Source: Sphingobacterium sp. SGG-5
GTDB lineage: Bacteria > Bacteroidota > Bacteroidia > Sphingobacteriales > Sphingobacteriaceae
DNA: 64,000 bases
Reading direction: 5' to 3'
Assembly (NCBI RefSeq): GCF_011043525.1
Contig: NZ_JAAKGO010000010.1
Location: 82,095 to 146,094, forward strand
Below, piece by piece: positions 56,128 through 63,979 of this stretch. Below the pieces are notes generated by a model. That model worked only from the letters and a program-made list of their open reading frames with translations, made no database searches and was not told the origin of the DNA. Position 1 is the stretch's first letter; each line of letters starts with the position of its first letter. The position numbers and the translations under genes were made by a program.

Positions 56128-57156
56128 TCAATTATTTACGGCCAACCTTTTCAAGGCCTGAATCCATTTCGGATTATCGTTCAAACTTTCAACCATGGCC
56201 ACCTGCTCCCCGCCCAATGCTTTAAATTCATTCGCATACTCAACTTGGATCTCATCCAACGTCTCAATACAATCTGCCACAAACGCAGGGCTAAAAACCA
56301 ATAGCTTTTTTACGCCCTTTTTGGCAAGATCGTGCAGTGTATCTGAGGTATAGGGCTGTATCCAAGGGGTTTTACCTAGGCGCGACTGAAAACAAACCGT
56401 ATATTGATCCGCTTTAAGCCCTAACTTCTTGACGATGGCCCGGGTTGTACCGTAACATTGGGACAGGTAGCAGAATGCATTCGTTTCCACCTTACAGGTC
56501 GCACAACCGTCGTCATTACATTGCAGTTCACCGCTCGGATCTACTTTACCCAATTGCCGTACCGGAAGGCCATGATAACTAAATAAGACGTGATCGAAGT
56601 CTTCCAGATTATATTTCAAGGCATGTTCGGTAAACGTTGCGACGACCAAATCATCTTCACAAAAACTGTTTACAAAAGACACTTCGGGAAAATACTGCCA
56701 TGTCCGCATAATCTCCATCACCTTATCAATCACAGAACCTGTGGTCGCCGAAGCATACTGGGGAAACAGCGGTATCACCCGGATAGACTCTAAGAACATA
56801 CCTTCCATTTTCTTCAAAGCCGATTCAATGGATGGGTTTTGATAGCGCATAGCCAACTCCACATGATATTCTTCACCCAGCTCTTTTTGCAACATTTCCT
56901 GTTGTATCTTACTATAGTAGAGGAGGGGAGATCCTTTTTGGCTATCCCAGATCGTCGCATAGGTTGCAGCAGATTTGGGCGCTCTCTTCGGAACGATAAT
57001 ACCTTTCACCAAGAGCAGCCGGCTCCAATAAGGAATATCCATGACCCTACCATCCATCAAAAATTCATTCAGGTATCTTCTTACATCTGGAGTAGAAGAA
57101 GAATCGGGTGTGCCTAACTGAACCAACAAAATCCCCTTTTTTGCTTTTTTAAACAT
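56128..57156 (-). CDS. hemH: Ferrochelatase
   Basis: A 342-residue enzyme inserting ferrous iron into protoporphyrin IX, last step of protoheme synthesis. Visible: GILLVQLGTPDS, KGSPLLYYSKIQQ, HVLFSYHGLPVRQLG (active-site histidine), a cysteine-rich QCNDDGCATC stretch, and QSRLGKTPWIQPYT with VFSPAFVADCIETLDEI (second active residues). ATG 57156 is chosen over an upstream TTG at 57174 because the promoter box lies in between. First of two genes with the phosphoesterase. Confidence 0.97.
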   Translation of the reverse strand: MFKKAKKGILLVQLGTPDSSSTPDVRRYLNEFLMDGRVMDIPYWSRLLLVKGIIVPKRAPKSAATYATIWDSQKGSPLLYYSKIQQEMLQKELGEEYHVELAMRYQNPSIESALKKMEGMFLESIRVIPLFPQYASATTGSVIDKVMEIMRTWQYFPEVSFVNSFCEDDLVVATFTEHALKYNLEDFDHVLFSYHGLPVRQLGKVDPSGELQCNDDGCATCKVETNAFCYLSQCYGTTRAIVKKLGLKADQYTVCFQSRLGKTPWIQPYTSDTLHDLAKKGVKKLLVFSPAFVADCIETLDEIQVEYANEFKALGGEQVAMVESLNDNPKWIQALKRLAVNN

Positions 57157-57161
57157 CTTTA

Positions 57162-57169
57162 CAAAAATA
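57162..57169 (-). promoter_or_regulatory. -7 box directly before hemH
   Basis: Minus strand TATTTTTG, ending 5 nt before ATG 57156, predicting a nearly leaderless hemH mRNA. The 14-bp palindrome at 57189-57202 occupies the -33 region. Confidence 0.5.
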
Positions 57170-57188
57170 TACAAATTTTGAGGGGATT

Positions 57189-57202
57189 ATCGTTTAAACG
57201 AT
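57189..57202. promoter_or_regulatory. 14-bp perfect palindrome over the hemH -33 region
   Basis: ATCGTTTAAACGAT is its own reverse complement. It lies between the ispH stop (57230) and the hemH -7 box, where a regulator binding it could block or aid the polymerase. No known operator was recognised. Confidence 0.4.
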
Positions 57203-57229
57203 TGAAAATGAAAATAAGATGACCAAGGC

Positions 57230-58078
57230 CTACAGTGCCTCTAAGGTAGCCTTCACCTCCTTCATCAGCCACATTGGTGTCGACGTAGCTCCACATATAC
57301 CTACAGTTTCACCTTCGGCAAAAACATCTACATCAAGCTCTTCAGCCTCAGAAATAAAGTAAGAATTATCATTGGCAGCCTTGCACACGTCATATAACAC
57401 ACGTCCATTGGAAGACTTTTTGCCCGATACAAAAACAATCTTATCGTACTGTCGCGCGAAATCACCCAACTCCTCATATCGGTTGGAAACCTGCCGACAG
57501 ATCGTATCATTCGCTTTCACATCATACCCACGTTTTATCAATTCACTTTTAATCGAATAAAACTTGTCGACGCTCTTTGTCGTCTGGCTATACAATGTAA
57601 AAGACGGTGGCAGTTTAACAGAATCCAGCTCTTCAATATCTTGAAAAACAATGGCCTCATTGTTGGTCTGCCCCTGAAGACCAATAACTTCAGCGTGCCC
57701 ATGCTTTCCGAAAATCAGAATTTTTTCATTTTCATCAAATGACGTTTTGATTCGATTCTGCAGCTTTAAAACAACAGGACAGGAGGCATCTATCAGGGTA
57801 ATATTATTCTCCAAGGCTATTTTATACGTCTCGGGGGCCTCACCATGTGCCCGTATCAACACTTTCTCATTGGTGAGTGTCGGTAGTGTCTCGTGATTAA
57901 TTATCCGCAGACCTTTGGCCTTCAATCGGGCAACTTCTTCGTCGTTGTGGACGATATCACCAAGACAATATAAATAACCCTCTTTCTCTAAGATTTCTTC
58001 GGCCATATCTATAGCGTATACCACCCCAAAGCAGAAACCCGAGTCTTTATCTATTGTTACCTGTAGATTCTTAGCCAT
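57230..58078 (-). CDS. ispH: 4-hydroxy-3-methylbut-2-enyl diphosphate reductase
   Basis: A 282-residue [4Fe-4S] enzyme making isopentenyl and dimethylallyl diphosphate at the end of the non-mevalonate pathway. The three cluster cysteines are seen in [23 protein letters not shown] and [12 protein letters not shown]. Also GEAPETYK and [18 protein letters not shown] 58078 gives the family length; an upstream TTG (58162) would add 28 non-family residues and include the promoter. Confidence 0.97.
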   Translation of the reverse strand: MAKNLQVTIDKDSGFCFGVVYAIDMAEEILEKEGYLYCLGDIVHNDEEVARLKAKGLRIINHETLPTLTNEKVLIRAHGEAPETYKIALENNITLIDASCPVVLKLQNRIKTSFDENEKILIFGKHGHAEVIGLQGQTNNEAIVFQDIEELDSVKLPPSFTLYSQTTKSVDKFYSIKSELIKRGYDVKANDTICRQVSNRYEELGDFARQYDKIVFVSGKKSSNGRVLYDVCKAANDNSYFISEAEELDVDVFAEGETVGICGATSTPMWLMKEVKATLEAL

Positions 58079-58085
58079 TATTATA

Positions 58086-58117
58086 CAAAAATAAAAATTA
58101 TATTCATCAAAAGTCAA
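58086..58117 (-). promoter_or_regulatory. Promoter of ispH
   Basis: Minus strand: TTG at 58117-58115, 21 nt, TATTTTTG at 58093-58086. The box ends 7 nt before ATG 58078, so the leader would be only a few bases. Confidence 0.6.
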
Positions 58118-58151
58118 AAAGAGCTTTCTTTTATCTTTACACCATTTACCG

Positions 58152-58159
58152 TACCTTTG
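58152..58159 (+). promoter_or_regulatory. -7 box of ndk
   Basis: TACCTTTG, 21 nt before ATG 58181. A TTG in-frame with ndk at 58157 lies inside this box and is therefore not the start. Confidence 0.5.
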
Positions 58160-58180
58160 CAAAAATTTTTAATTCAGGTT

Positions 58181-58600
58181 ATGGCAACGAACAGAACTTT
58201 TACGATGATTAAACCAGACGCAGTAGCTAATGGTCACATCGGCGCTATTTTGAACGATATCATTGCTGGGGGGTTTAAGATCGTCGCGATGAAATACATC
58301 CAATTATCACCGGAAAACGCCGGCAATTTTTATGCAGTCCACCGCGAACGGCCTTTTTACGGAGAGTTAGTTAAATTCATGACCTCAGGGCCTATTGTAG
58401 CGGCAATTTTAGAAAAGGACAATGCCGTGGAAGACTTCCGCAAACTCATTGGCGCGACGGATCCGTCAAAGGCCGAAGAGGGAACTATTCGCAACAAATA
58501 CGCAAAGTCGATCGATGCCAATGCGGTGCATGGTTCTGATTCCGATGAAAATGCAGCGATAGAAGGCGACTTTTTCTTTTCGCAGTTCGAAAGGTTTTAG
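58181..58600 (+). CDS. ndk: Nucleoside-diphosphate kinase
   Basis: A 139-residue enzyme transferring phosphate between nucleoside tri- and diphosphates through a phosphohistidine. Family start [34 protein letters not shown], and the active site [12 protein letters not shown] (His about 115). Length is normal for the bacterial form. Divergent from ispH; convergent with ybeY. Confidence 0.98.
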   Translation: MATNRTFTMIKPDAVANGHIGAILNDIIAGGFKIVAMKYIQLSPENAGNFYAVHRERPFYGELVKFMTSGPIVAAILEKDNAVEDFRKLIGATDPSKAEEGTIRNKYAKSIDANAVHGSDSDENAAIEGDFFFSQFERF

Positions 58601-58650
58601 CAAAAAATTTTACAGCTTTTCCAAAATTCAAGCAACGGAAAAGCTGTAAA
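58601..58650 (-). terminator. Rho-independent terminator of ruvX-ybeY
   Basis: A perfect 14-bp stem (58609-58622 with 58637-58650, GGAAAAGCTGTAAA) and a 14-nt loop. Read on the minus strand it is followed by ATTTTTTG, so it should end the ruvX-ybeY transcript; on the plus strand there is no T-run after it, but it may still slow ndk transcription. Confidence 0.8.
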
Positions 58651-58654
58651 CCGT

Positions 58655-59089
58655 TTAAAAATTCCGTTTTCCCAAATACTGATTCTCCTTCTCCGTCATC
58701 AAAATCTTATCTGCTTTCTTCTTATCCAGATAACCACACAGGTGCAATACACCGTGTATGATGACCCGATGAAGTTCATCTGTTTCAGATACATTAAACT
58801 TCCGGGCATTCTCTTGGACACGTTCTACAGAGATAAATATATCCCCCGCTATGACCTCCTCTTCTTCTGACGAATCAAACGTTACAATATCGGTATACGT
58901 ATCATGGCGCAGATACTGCTGATTGATATCGAGTAGATAATCGTCCGAGCAGAATATAAAGTTAAGCTCTGCAACCCGCTTAAACCCTTCGTCCAGAACC
59001 GTGCGATTTACCCAATCCCGTACTTTTTGCTTTTGAGAGAGATGAAATGAAACACCTTCCACAAAAAATGAAATATCTTTAATTGCCAT
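58655..59089 (-). CDS. ybeY: Endoribonuclease YbeY
   Basis: A 144-residue rRNA maturation endoribonuclease. The metal site is IIHGVLHLCGYLD: two histidines are seen (HGVLH), but the third His of the usual HGxLHLxGYDH motif is replaced (YLDKK), as I recall for other Bacteroidota. Also TYTDIVTFD and AGDIFISVERV. It takes part in 16S rRNA 3' end processing and ribosome quality control. Start is 3 nt after the ruvX stop. Confidence 0.93.
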   Translation of the reverse strand: MAIKDISFFVEGVSFHLSQKQKVRDWVNRTVLDEGFKRVAELNFIFCSDDYLLDINQQYLRHDTYTDIVTFDSSEEEEVIAGDIFISVERVQENARKFNVSETDELHRVIIHGVLHLCGYLDKKKADKILMTEKENQYLGKRNF

Positions 59090-59092
59090 ACA

Positions 59093-59506
59093 TCAATAGC
59101 TTTTACCCTCCATGTACGTTTGTAAAATCAGGGTAGCCGAAATTGCGTCCACCAAACCTTTTTCGCGTCTCTTGGTACTTTTTAAACTGCTTTGTGCAAT
59201 GACATTTGAGGCCATTTTTGACGTAAACCGCTCATCCACTTCTACGACCGGAATGGTAGGAAAATCTTTCTTTAATTTTCGAATAAACCCCACTATATGT
59301 TGCGTTGATTCCGATGGGGTCCCATCCATCTGTAGTGGCTTACCAACGATAAATGTTTCCACGGACTCCTTCTGCAGGTAATCTTTTAAAAAGTCACCTA
59401 TCTTCTCCGGATGAATAGTCGTCAACGCGGTCGCAATGATCTGCAAAGGATCCGATATCGCAATCCCTATTCGCTTGGTTCCATAATCAAAGGACATTAA
59501 CCGCAT
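59093..59506 (-). CDS. ruvX: Pre-16S rRNA nuclease RuvX/YqgF
   Basis: A 137-residue RNase H-like nuclease for 16S rRNA 5' end maturation. Catalytic acids: the first in MSFDYGTKRIGIAIS, then VDERFTSKMA and a final DAISATLIL. Length is typical. With ybeY it forms a two-gene rRNA-processing operon. A -7 box TACCTTTG (minus strand 59531-59524) lies 17 nt before the start. Confidence 0.95.
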   Translation of the reverse strand: MRLMSFDYGTKRIGIAISDPLQIIATALTTIHPEKIGDFLKDYLQKESVETFIVGKPLQMDGTPSESTQHIVGFIRKLKKDFPTIPVVEVDERFTSKMASNVIAQSSLKSTKRREKGLVDAISATLILQTYMEGKSY

Positions 59507-59523
59507 ACTTTTTACTCTTTCTG

Positions 59524-59531
59524 CAAAGGTA
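59524..59531 (-). promoter_or_regulatory. -7 box of ruvX-ybeY
   Basis: Minus strand TACCTTTG, 17 nt before the ruvX start; no exact -33 TTG. Confidence 0.4.
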
Positions 59532-59664
59532 CAATTCCACCCGCAGTATTGAAAATCTCACGGACTTGGTTAAAGTTTGTTAAAGGCCGGTTCTTTCTGA
59601 CAGTCAATTCAGTAAAACCACTAAATTGCAAAGCGAAATTTATGGATTATTGTTTTAATTGATG

Positions 59665-59672
59665 TATCTTTG
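59665..59672 (+). promoter_or_regulatory. -7 box directly before bamD
   Basis: TATCTTTG ends 4 nt before ATG 59677. It overlaps an upstream in-frame ATG (59662), which therefore cannot be the start if this box is used. Confidence 0.5.
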
Positions 59673-59676
59673 TCAG

Positions 59677-60600
59677 ATGTTTTTAAATAGGCGTATTGGT
59701 GCAATTGTATTCTTCGTGGTTTTTTGCTTATTTTTCTCGGCATGCAAAAGCAAGTTTGAGAAACTAAAGAATAGCAATAATATTGCTATGAAGTATCAAG
59801 AAGCTGTGAAGTTTTACGAAAAAGGAAAGTATTCCAAAGCCCTGATATTATTTGATGACTTAGCGACCAAATATCGGGGTCGTGCAGAAGCGGAAGATTT
59901 ATATTACTTCTTAGCCTATACCAATTACCGTATAAAAGATTATACCGCTGCCCGCTTTCACTTCAAACGTTTTGCAGAGACCTATCCCAGCAGCCCCAGA
60001 GCGGAAGAATGTCGGTTTATGTCCGCTTATTGCTATTACATCGAATCTCCACGTTCTACATTGGATCAAGCCAATACCAGGAAGGCTATCGATGAATTAC
60101 AGCTTTTCGTCAATATTTATCCCGAGTCAGAGCGAGCAAAGGAGGCGGGGGAACTGATTCAGAAATTAAGGGATAAGTTAGAAAAAAAGGCCTTCGATAA
60201 TGCAAAGCTGTATTACAACATGGGAACAGCTGATGACTATAGAGCAGCGGTGATAGCACTGGAAAATGTGTTAGAAACTTATCCGGACACGAAATATGGT
60301 GAGGATATAGAATTTCTCATTGCCAAATCGCAATATCTATATGCGGATAACAGCTACCCTAACCGGCAAAAACAGCGTTTCGACGACGCGATAGATTATG
60401 CGCAAAGCTTTATAGAACATTTTCCAGAGAGTAAACTCCAGTCGGATGCAAAAGATCTGATTGAAGGAGCAGAGAGAAAAATAATTTTAGCGATCCGTAA
60501 GATGGATGCGATTAATAAAGCTCGGGACGAGCAAAACAAAGAATTGGGAATCACTGCTATCGAGGATATCGCGAATAATAACAGTGAAAGCAAAAAATAA
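59677..60600 (+). CDS. bamD: Outer-membrane assembly lipoprotein BamD
   Basis: A 307-residue lipoprotein, lipobox LFFSAC, followed by five TPR-like helical pairs (YQEAVKFYEKGKYSKALILF, YYFLAYTNYRIKDYTAARF, FKRFAETYPSSPRAEE and later copies). BamD is the essential partner of BamA in inserting barrel proteins such as SusC into the outer membrane. ATG 59677 was chosen because of the -7 box just upstream. First gene of the bamD-rpoZ-coaBC operon. Confidence 0.94.
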   Translation: MFLNRRIGAIVFFVVFCLFFSACKSKFEKLKNSNNIAMKYQEAVKFYEKGKYSKALILFDDLATKYRGRAEAEDLYYFLAYTNYRIKDYTAARFHFKRFAETYPSSPRAEECRFMSAYCYYIESPRSTLDQANTRKAIDELQLFVNIYPESERAKEAGELIQKLRDKLEKKAFDNAKLYYNMGTADDYRAAVIALENVLETYPDTKYGEDIEFLIAKSQYLYADNSYPNRQKQRFDDAIDYAQSFIEHFPESKLQSDAKDLIEGAERKIILAIRKMDAINKARDEQNKELGITAIEDIANNNSESKK

Positions 60601-60625
60601 GGAACAAAAAGTAGAGTAAATAAGC

Positions 60626-60955
60626 ATGAGTCAGGTAAAAAACAATAGCATTCCAAATACCACAGTAACGAGAGACTTAAGAGATTTGGATAAAGGTACA
60701 GACAATTTGTACGAATCAATCGTTGTGATCAGCAAAAGAGCGAACCAGATTTCTGTCGAGGTAAAAGAAGAGTTAAACTCGAAATTAGCCGAATTTGCAA
60801 GCAGCAACGACAACTTAGAAGAGGTATTTGAAAATCGTGAGCAGATCGAAATTTCAAAACACTATGAGCGTATGCCAAAGCCTACATTAGTTGCTATCGA
60901 CGAGTTTCTGAACGACAAAGTATACTTCAGGAATCCTGCTAAGCCCCAAGAGTAG
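60626..60955 (+). CDS. rpoZ: DNA-directed RNA polymerase omega subunit
   Basis: A 109-residue protein of the Rpb6/omega family in its Bacteroidota form: TTVTRDLRDLDKGTDNLYES and IVVISKRANQISVEVKEEL correspond to the conserved omega core. The C-terminal KPTLVAIDEFLNDKVYFRNP is group-specific. It helps RNA polymerase assembly. It lies 25 nt after bamD and 18 nt before coaBC, the usual order in Bacteroidota. Confidence 0.93.
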   Translation: MSQVKNNSIPNTTVTRDLRDLDKGTDNLYESIVVISKRANQISVEVKEELNSKLAEFASSNDNLEEVFENREQIEISKHYERMPKPTLVAIDEFLNDKVYFRNPAKPQE

Positions 60956-60973
60956 GTCACATTTTTAAAATCT

Positions 60974-62185
60974 ATGTCTTTTAAAGACAAAAATATTTTG
61001 CTTGGTGTATGCGGCAGTATTGCCGCATACAAAATAGCTTCTCTCATCAGACTATTGGTAAAAGCAGAAGCGCAGGTACAAGTTGTGATGACTCCCGATG
61101 CCACGCAATTTATTACACCACTGACACTTTCCACGCTTTCCAAAAACCCTGTTCTGGTCGATTACTATAATACGAAAACAGGCGAGTGGAACAATCATGT
61201 ACATTTGGCTTTAAAAGCCGATATCATGCTAATAGCGCCAGTCTCCGCCAATACATTAGCGAAGTTTGCAAATGGGCTGTGCGATAACCTGCTCACCGCC
61301 TGTTATCTATCCGCCAAATGTCCGGTATATTTAGCCCCGGCTATGGATCTGGATATGTGGAAGCATCCGGCGACCACGGGCAATATCACTACATTAGAAT
61401 CTTACGGCAATATAGTCATCCCCCCGGGAAATGGTGAGCTAGCCAGCGGATTAGTCGGTGATGGAAGATTAGCTGAACCTGAAGATATCTTCGCTTTTTT
61501 AGTACAATCCTTAAAAGATACTCGACCTTTATCCGGCAAGAAAGCGTTGGTCACAGCAGGTCCGACATATGAAGCGATCGATCCCGTGCGGTTTATTGGC
61601 AATCACTCCAGTGGTAAAATGGGTTATGCTTTGGCCAACAGATTGGCAAATCTGGGCGCCACGGTAACATTAATCTCTGGTCCGACGCATTTACAAGCTC
61701 CTTCCGGCATGACACTTATCAACGTACAATCTGCCCAAGAGATGTTCAATGCTTGCGAACAATATTTTCACGAAGCTGATATCATGGTCATGAGTGCGGC
61801 AGTGGCCGATTACACACCGAAAGAAGTGGCCTCCCAGAAAATCAAGAAAACCAGGGAGGATTTCAATATTCCCTTACAGAAGACAGTGGATATCCTCAGC
61901 ACATTGGGTCAACAAAAGACTAGGAAACAGACTTTAGTTGGCTTCGCATTAGAAACCAACGACGAACTGAAAAATGCGCGAGAGAAGCTCACACGAAAAA
62001 ATGCAGATTTTATTGTATTAAACTCCATGCAAGATAAGGGCGCAGGCTTTGGAACGGATACCAATAAAGTCACGGTTATACAAAAAAATGGGGAACCTGT
62101 TTCATTCGGCCTAAAATCAAAAGATGAGGTCGCGAAGGACATTTGTGACCTTATTATTCAACACCAACAGCAGCTCAGCTTATAA
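60974..62185 (+). CDS. coaBC: Bifunctional phosphopantothenoylcysteine decarboxylase/synthase
   Basis: A 403-residue enzyme for two steps of coenzyme A synthesis. The N-terminal flavin decarboxylase (CoaC, about 1-185) has GVCGSIAAYKIASLIR, HLALKADIMLIAPVSANT (active-site histidine) and YLAPAMDLDMW, where the usual Asn of PAMNxxMW is Asp. The C-terminal synthase (CoaB) has VTAGPTYEAIDPVRFIGNHS and SSGKMGYALA. Last gene of its operon; the stop overlaps the stop of the convergent methyltransferase gene by 6 nt. Confidence 0.97.
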   Translation: MSFKDKNILLGVCGSIAAYKIASLIRLLVKAEAQVQVVMTPDATQFITPLTLSTLSKNPVLVDYYNTKTGEWNNHVHLALKADIMLIAPVSANTLAKFANGLCDNLLTACYLSAKCPVYLAPAMDLDMWKHPATTGNITTLESYGNIVIPPGNGELASGLVGDGRLAEPEDIFAFLVQSLKDTRPLSGKKALVTAGPTYEAIDPVRFIGNHSSGKMGYALANRLANLGATVTLISGPTHLQAPSGMTLINVQSAQEMFNACEQYFHEADIMVMSAAVADYTPKEVASQKIKKTREDFNIPLQKTVDILSTLGQQKTRKQTLVGFALETNDELKNAREKLTRKNADFIVLNSMQDKGAGFGTDTNKVTVIQKNGEPVSFGLKSKDEVAKDICDLIIQHQQQLSL

Positions 62186-63547
62186 AACGGCTATTCGCGA
62201 TTCTTTCGGATAGTAATTGTTTATGCGGTTCGGCATCGCTTTGATCCAGCCCAGATTCACTCCTTTATATCGTATCAAGACCCATCCCTTTAAACAATTT
62301 GCATTAACTGCAGGGTCTACGACTTCTTTTCTCAAGTAATTCAATGCGGCGTCCAAGTCCAATTCAATGGCCGGTAGATCCGGTAATATCCGTATGCTCA
62401 ACGCTAAATCATGCGACGGTACCAACTCTTTGCCTGTTAATCTTCCGATCTCCGTACCGACATTTTTTAAATAAAGAACCTGTTGCAATACCTTGACATC
62501 GAGCTCATATTGTTTCGGAAATACATGTAGTTCCTCATGATGCGCAAATGTATACAGGCCATCCATATTTAACCAGCTTCCTGCCAGTTCCTGCGGTACG
62601 TTGCTTTTTTCTGTTTTGATTTTCTTGCAAGAAAAAGAGGTCTGTTCCTTCCTTTTTTGCAACACAGAAAAGAAAAAACCTTCTCCGCCCACCATGTGCG
62701 GATAGAATCGATATCCGGCAGCTCCATGCCGTGCACTTTTAGTCTGCTCAATACCCCAATTCTCGCCTATGGATAAAGACACGGGAGCCATATCAAACTC
62801 ATGGACAAGCCAATCCACAATATCTTCATTCTCTTCTGTGGAATAGGAGCAAGTGGAGTAAAACAAATAACCACCCTCTACCAAACAATCTACACTGCCT
62901 GCAAGAATCCGTTTTTGTCGTTCACTGCACAGTTTTACATTGGCTAAGGACCATTCATCTATCGCCGAATGATCCTTGTGAAACATGCCCGAACCCGAAC
63001 AGGGAGCATCCACCACCAGAAGGTCAAAGTAACCCGGCAAATGTTTAAACGTAGAGGGATCATTATTAGACACGACGACATTTGGACTGCCCCAACGAAC
63101 AAGGTTATCCGATAATATTTTTGCCCTTGTCTTTATGATCTCGTTGGATACCAGCAAGCTGTCTTCATGTAAGGTGCTATTTAATAAAGTCGATTTACCG
63201 CCGGGTGCAGCGCACAAATCTAAGGCTTTCAAAGCCCCGTCTCCCAAGGCAAGCTCTTTTATGGCGTGAGCCAAGAACATTGAGCTGGCCTCCTGGGAAT
63301 AATAACACCCCGCATGGAAAAAAGGATCTAAAGTAAATACGGGTCTTTTTTTAAGATAAAATCCATTCTCGCACCAAGGAATATTCCCTTCAATCTCCAG
63401 CAAGCTCGTATCAAATGGCTTTCGAGGATTAATTCGTATTGAATTCGTCCTTTCTTCCAAATCGTGCTTATGAAAAAAAGCTTCTACATCAAAGCCCGGT
63501 TCTTCCTTCAAACGTTTTATTAAATCGTTAGGTAGCCTGTTACTCAT
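62180..63547 (-). CDS. RsmB/NOP-family RNA (cytosine-5) methyltransferase
   Basis: A 455-residue SAM-dependent rRNA m5C methyltransferase, RsmF-like. Motif I ALDLCAAPGGKSTLL, motif IV VVDAPCSGSGMFHKD (first catalytic cysteine) and motif VI YSTCSYSTEENEDIV (second cysteine). The C-terminal part (about 300-455) is the PUA-like extension of YebU/RsmF. ATG 63547 (MSNRLPND) is chosen; a TTG at 63583 lies in the promoter. The -7 box ends 3 nt before it. Confidence 0.93.
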   Translation of the reverse strand: MSNRLPNDLIKRLKEEPGFDVEAFFHKHDLEERTNSIRINPRKPFDTSLLEIEGNIPWCENGFYLKKRPVFTLDPFFHAGCYYSQEASSMFLAHAIKELALGDGALKALDLCAAPGGKSTLLNSTLHEDSLLVSNEIIKTRAKILSDNLVRWGSPNVVVSNNDPSTFKHLPGYFDLLVVDAPCSGSGMFHKDHSAIDEWSLANVKLCSERQKRILAGSVDCLVEGGYLFYSTCSYSTEENEDIVDWLVHEFDMAPVSLSIGENWGIEQTKSARHGAAGYRFYPHMVGGEGFFFSVLQKRKEQTSFSCKKIKTEKSNVPQELAGSWLNMDGLYTFAHHEELHVFPKQYELDVKVLQQVLYLKNVGTEIGRLTGKELVPSHDLALSIRILPDLPAIELDLDAALNYLRKEVVDPAVNANCLKGWVLIRYKGVNLGWIKAMPNRINNYYPKESRIAVL

Positions 63548-63550
63548 AGT

Positions 63551-63583
63551 CAAAAGTAAAAATAAATCACAAAAAGTAAGCAA
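63551..63583 (-). promoter_or_regulatory. Promoter of the RNA methyltransferase gene
   Basis: Minus strand: TTG at 63583-63581, 22 nt, TACTTTTG at 63558-63551, which ends 3 nt before ATG 63547. Confidence 0.55.
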
Positions 63584-63590
63584 ATATATC

Positions 63591-63598
63591 TATGTTTG
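63591..63598 (+). promoter_or_regulatory. -7 box directly before the START-like gene
   Basis: TATGTTTG ends 3 nt before ATG 63602. It sits within the upstream part of the divergent methyltransferase promoter. Confidence 0.5.
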
Positions 63599-63601
63599 GC
63601 T

Positions 63602-63979
63602 ATGAGAAATTTTAAAAAATATTACATTATCCCCGCTACACCGGAGGAAATATACCTAGCTTTAACCACGGAGACAACCTTGTTATTATGGACGGGGGAT
63701 CGTGTCGAAGTTGACCCTACAATAGGTGGTGAATTTTCCCTATGGGACGGTGCCATCGTAGGAAAATTTCTCGAGCTGGAACCAGCAAAAAAAATAGTGC
63801 AGGAATGGTATTTTGGGAACCAAGACGAATCATCTATCGTTACCATTAAACTCCATGAACATCCAAAAGGAACCTCTTTTGAAGTTAATCACACCAATAT
63901 ACCCGAGGAAGCATATGAGGAGATTGTCGACGGTTGGACGGAAGAATATGTAGGTGGTTTGATAGACTTTTATAGTTAG
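63602..63979 (+). CDS. START/SRPBCC-like domain protein
   Basis: A 125-residue protein of the Bet v 1/START fold (AHSA1-like). It has FKKYYIIPATPEEIYLALTT, DPTIGGEFSLWDGAIVGKFL, KKIVQEWYFG and VDGWTEEYVGGLIDFYS. The whole chain is one helix-grip domain that could bind a hydrophobic ligand; the function is unknown. ATG 63602 is used. The remaining 21 bases of the window hold no further gene. Confidence 0.9.
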   Translation: MRNFKKYYIIPATPEEIYLALTTETTLLLWTGDRVEVDPTIGGEFSLWDGAIVGKFLELEPAKKIVQEWYFGNQDESSIVTIKLHEHPKGTSFEVNHTNIPEEAYEEIVDGWTEEYVGGLIDFYS

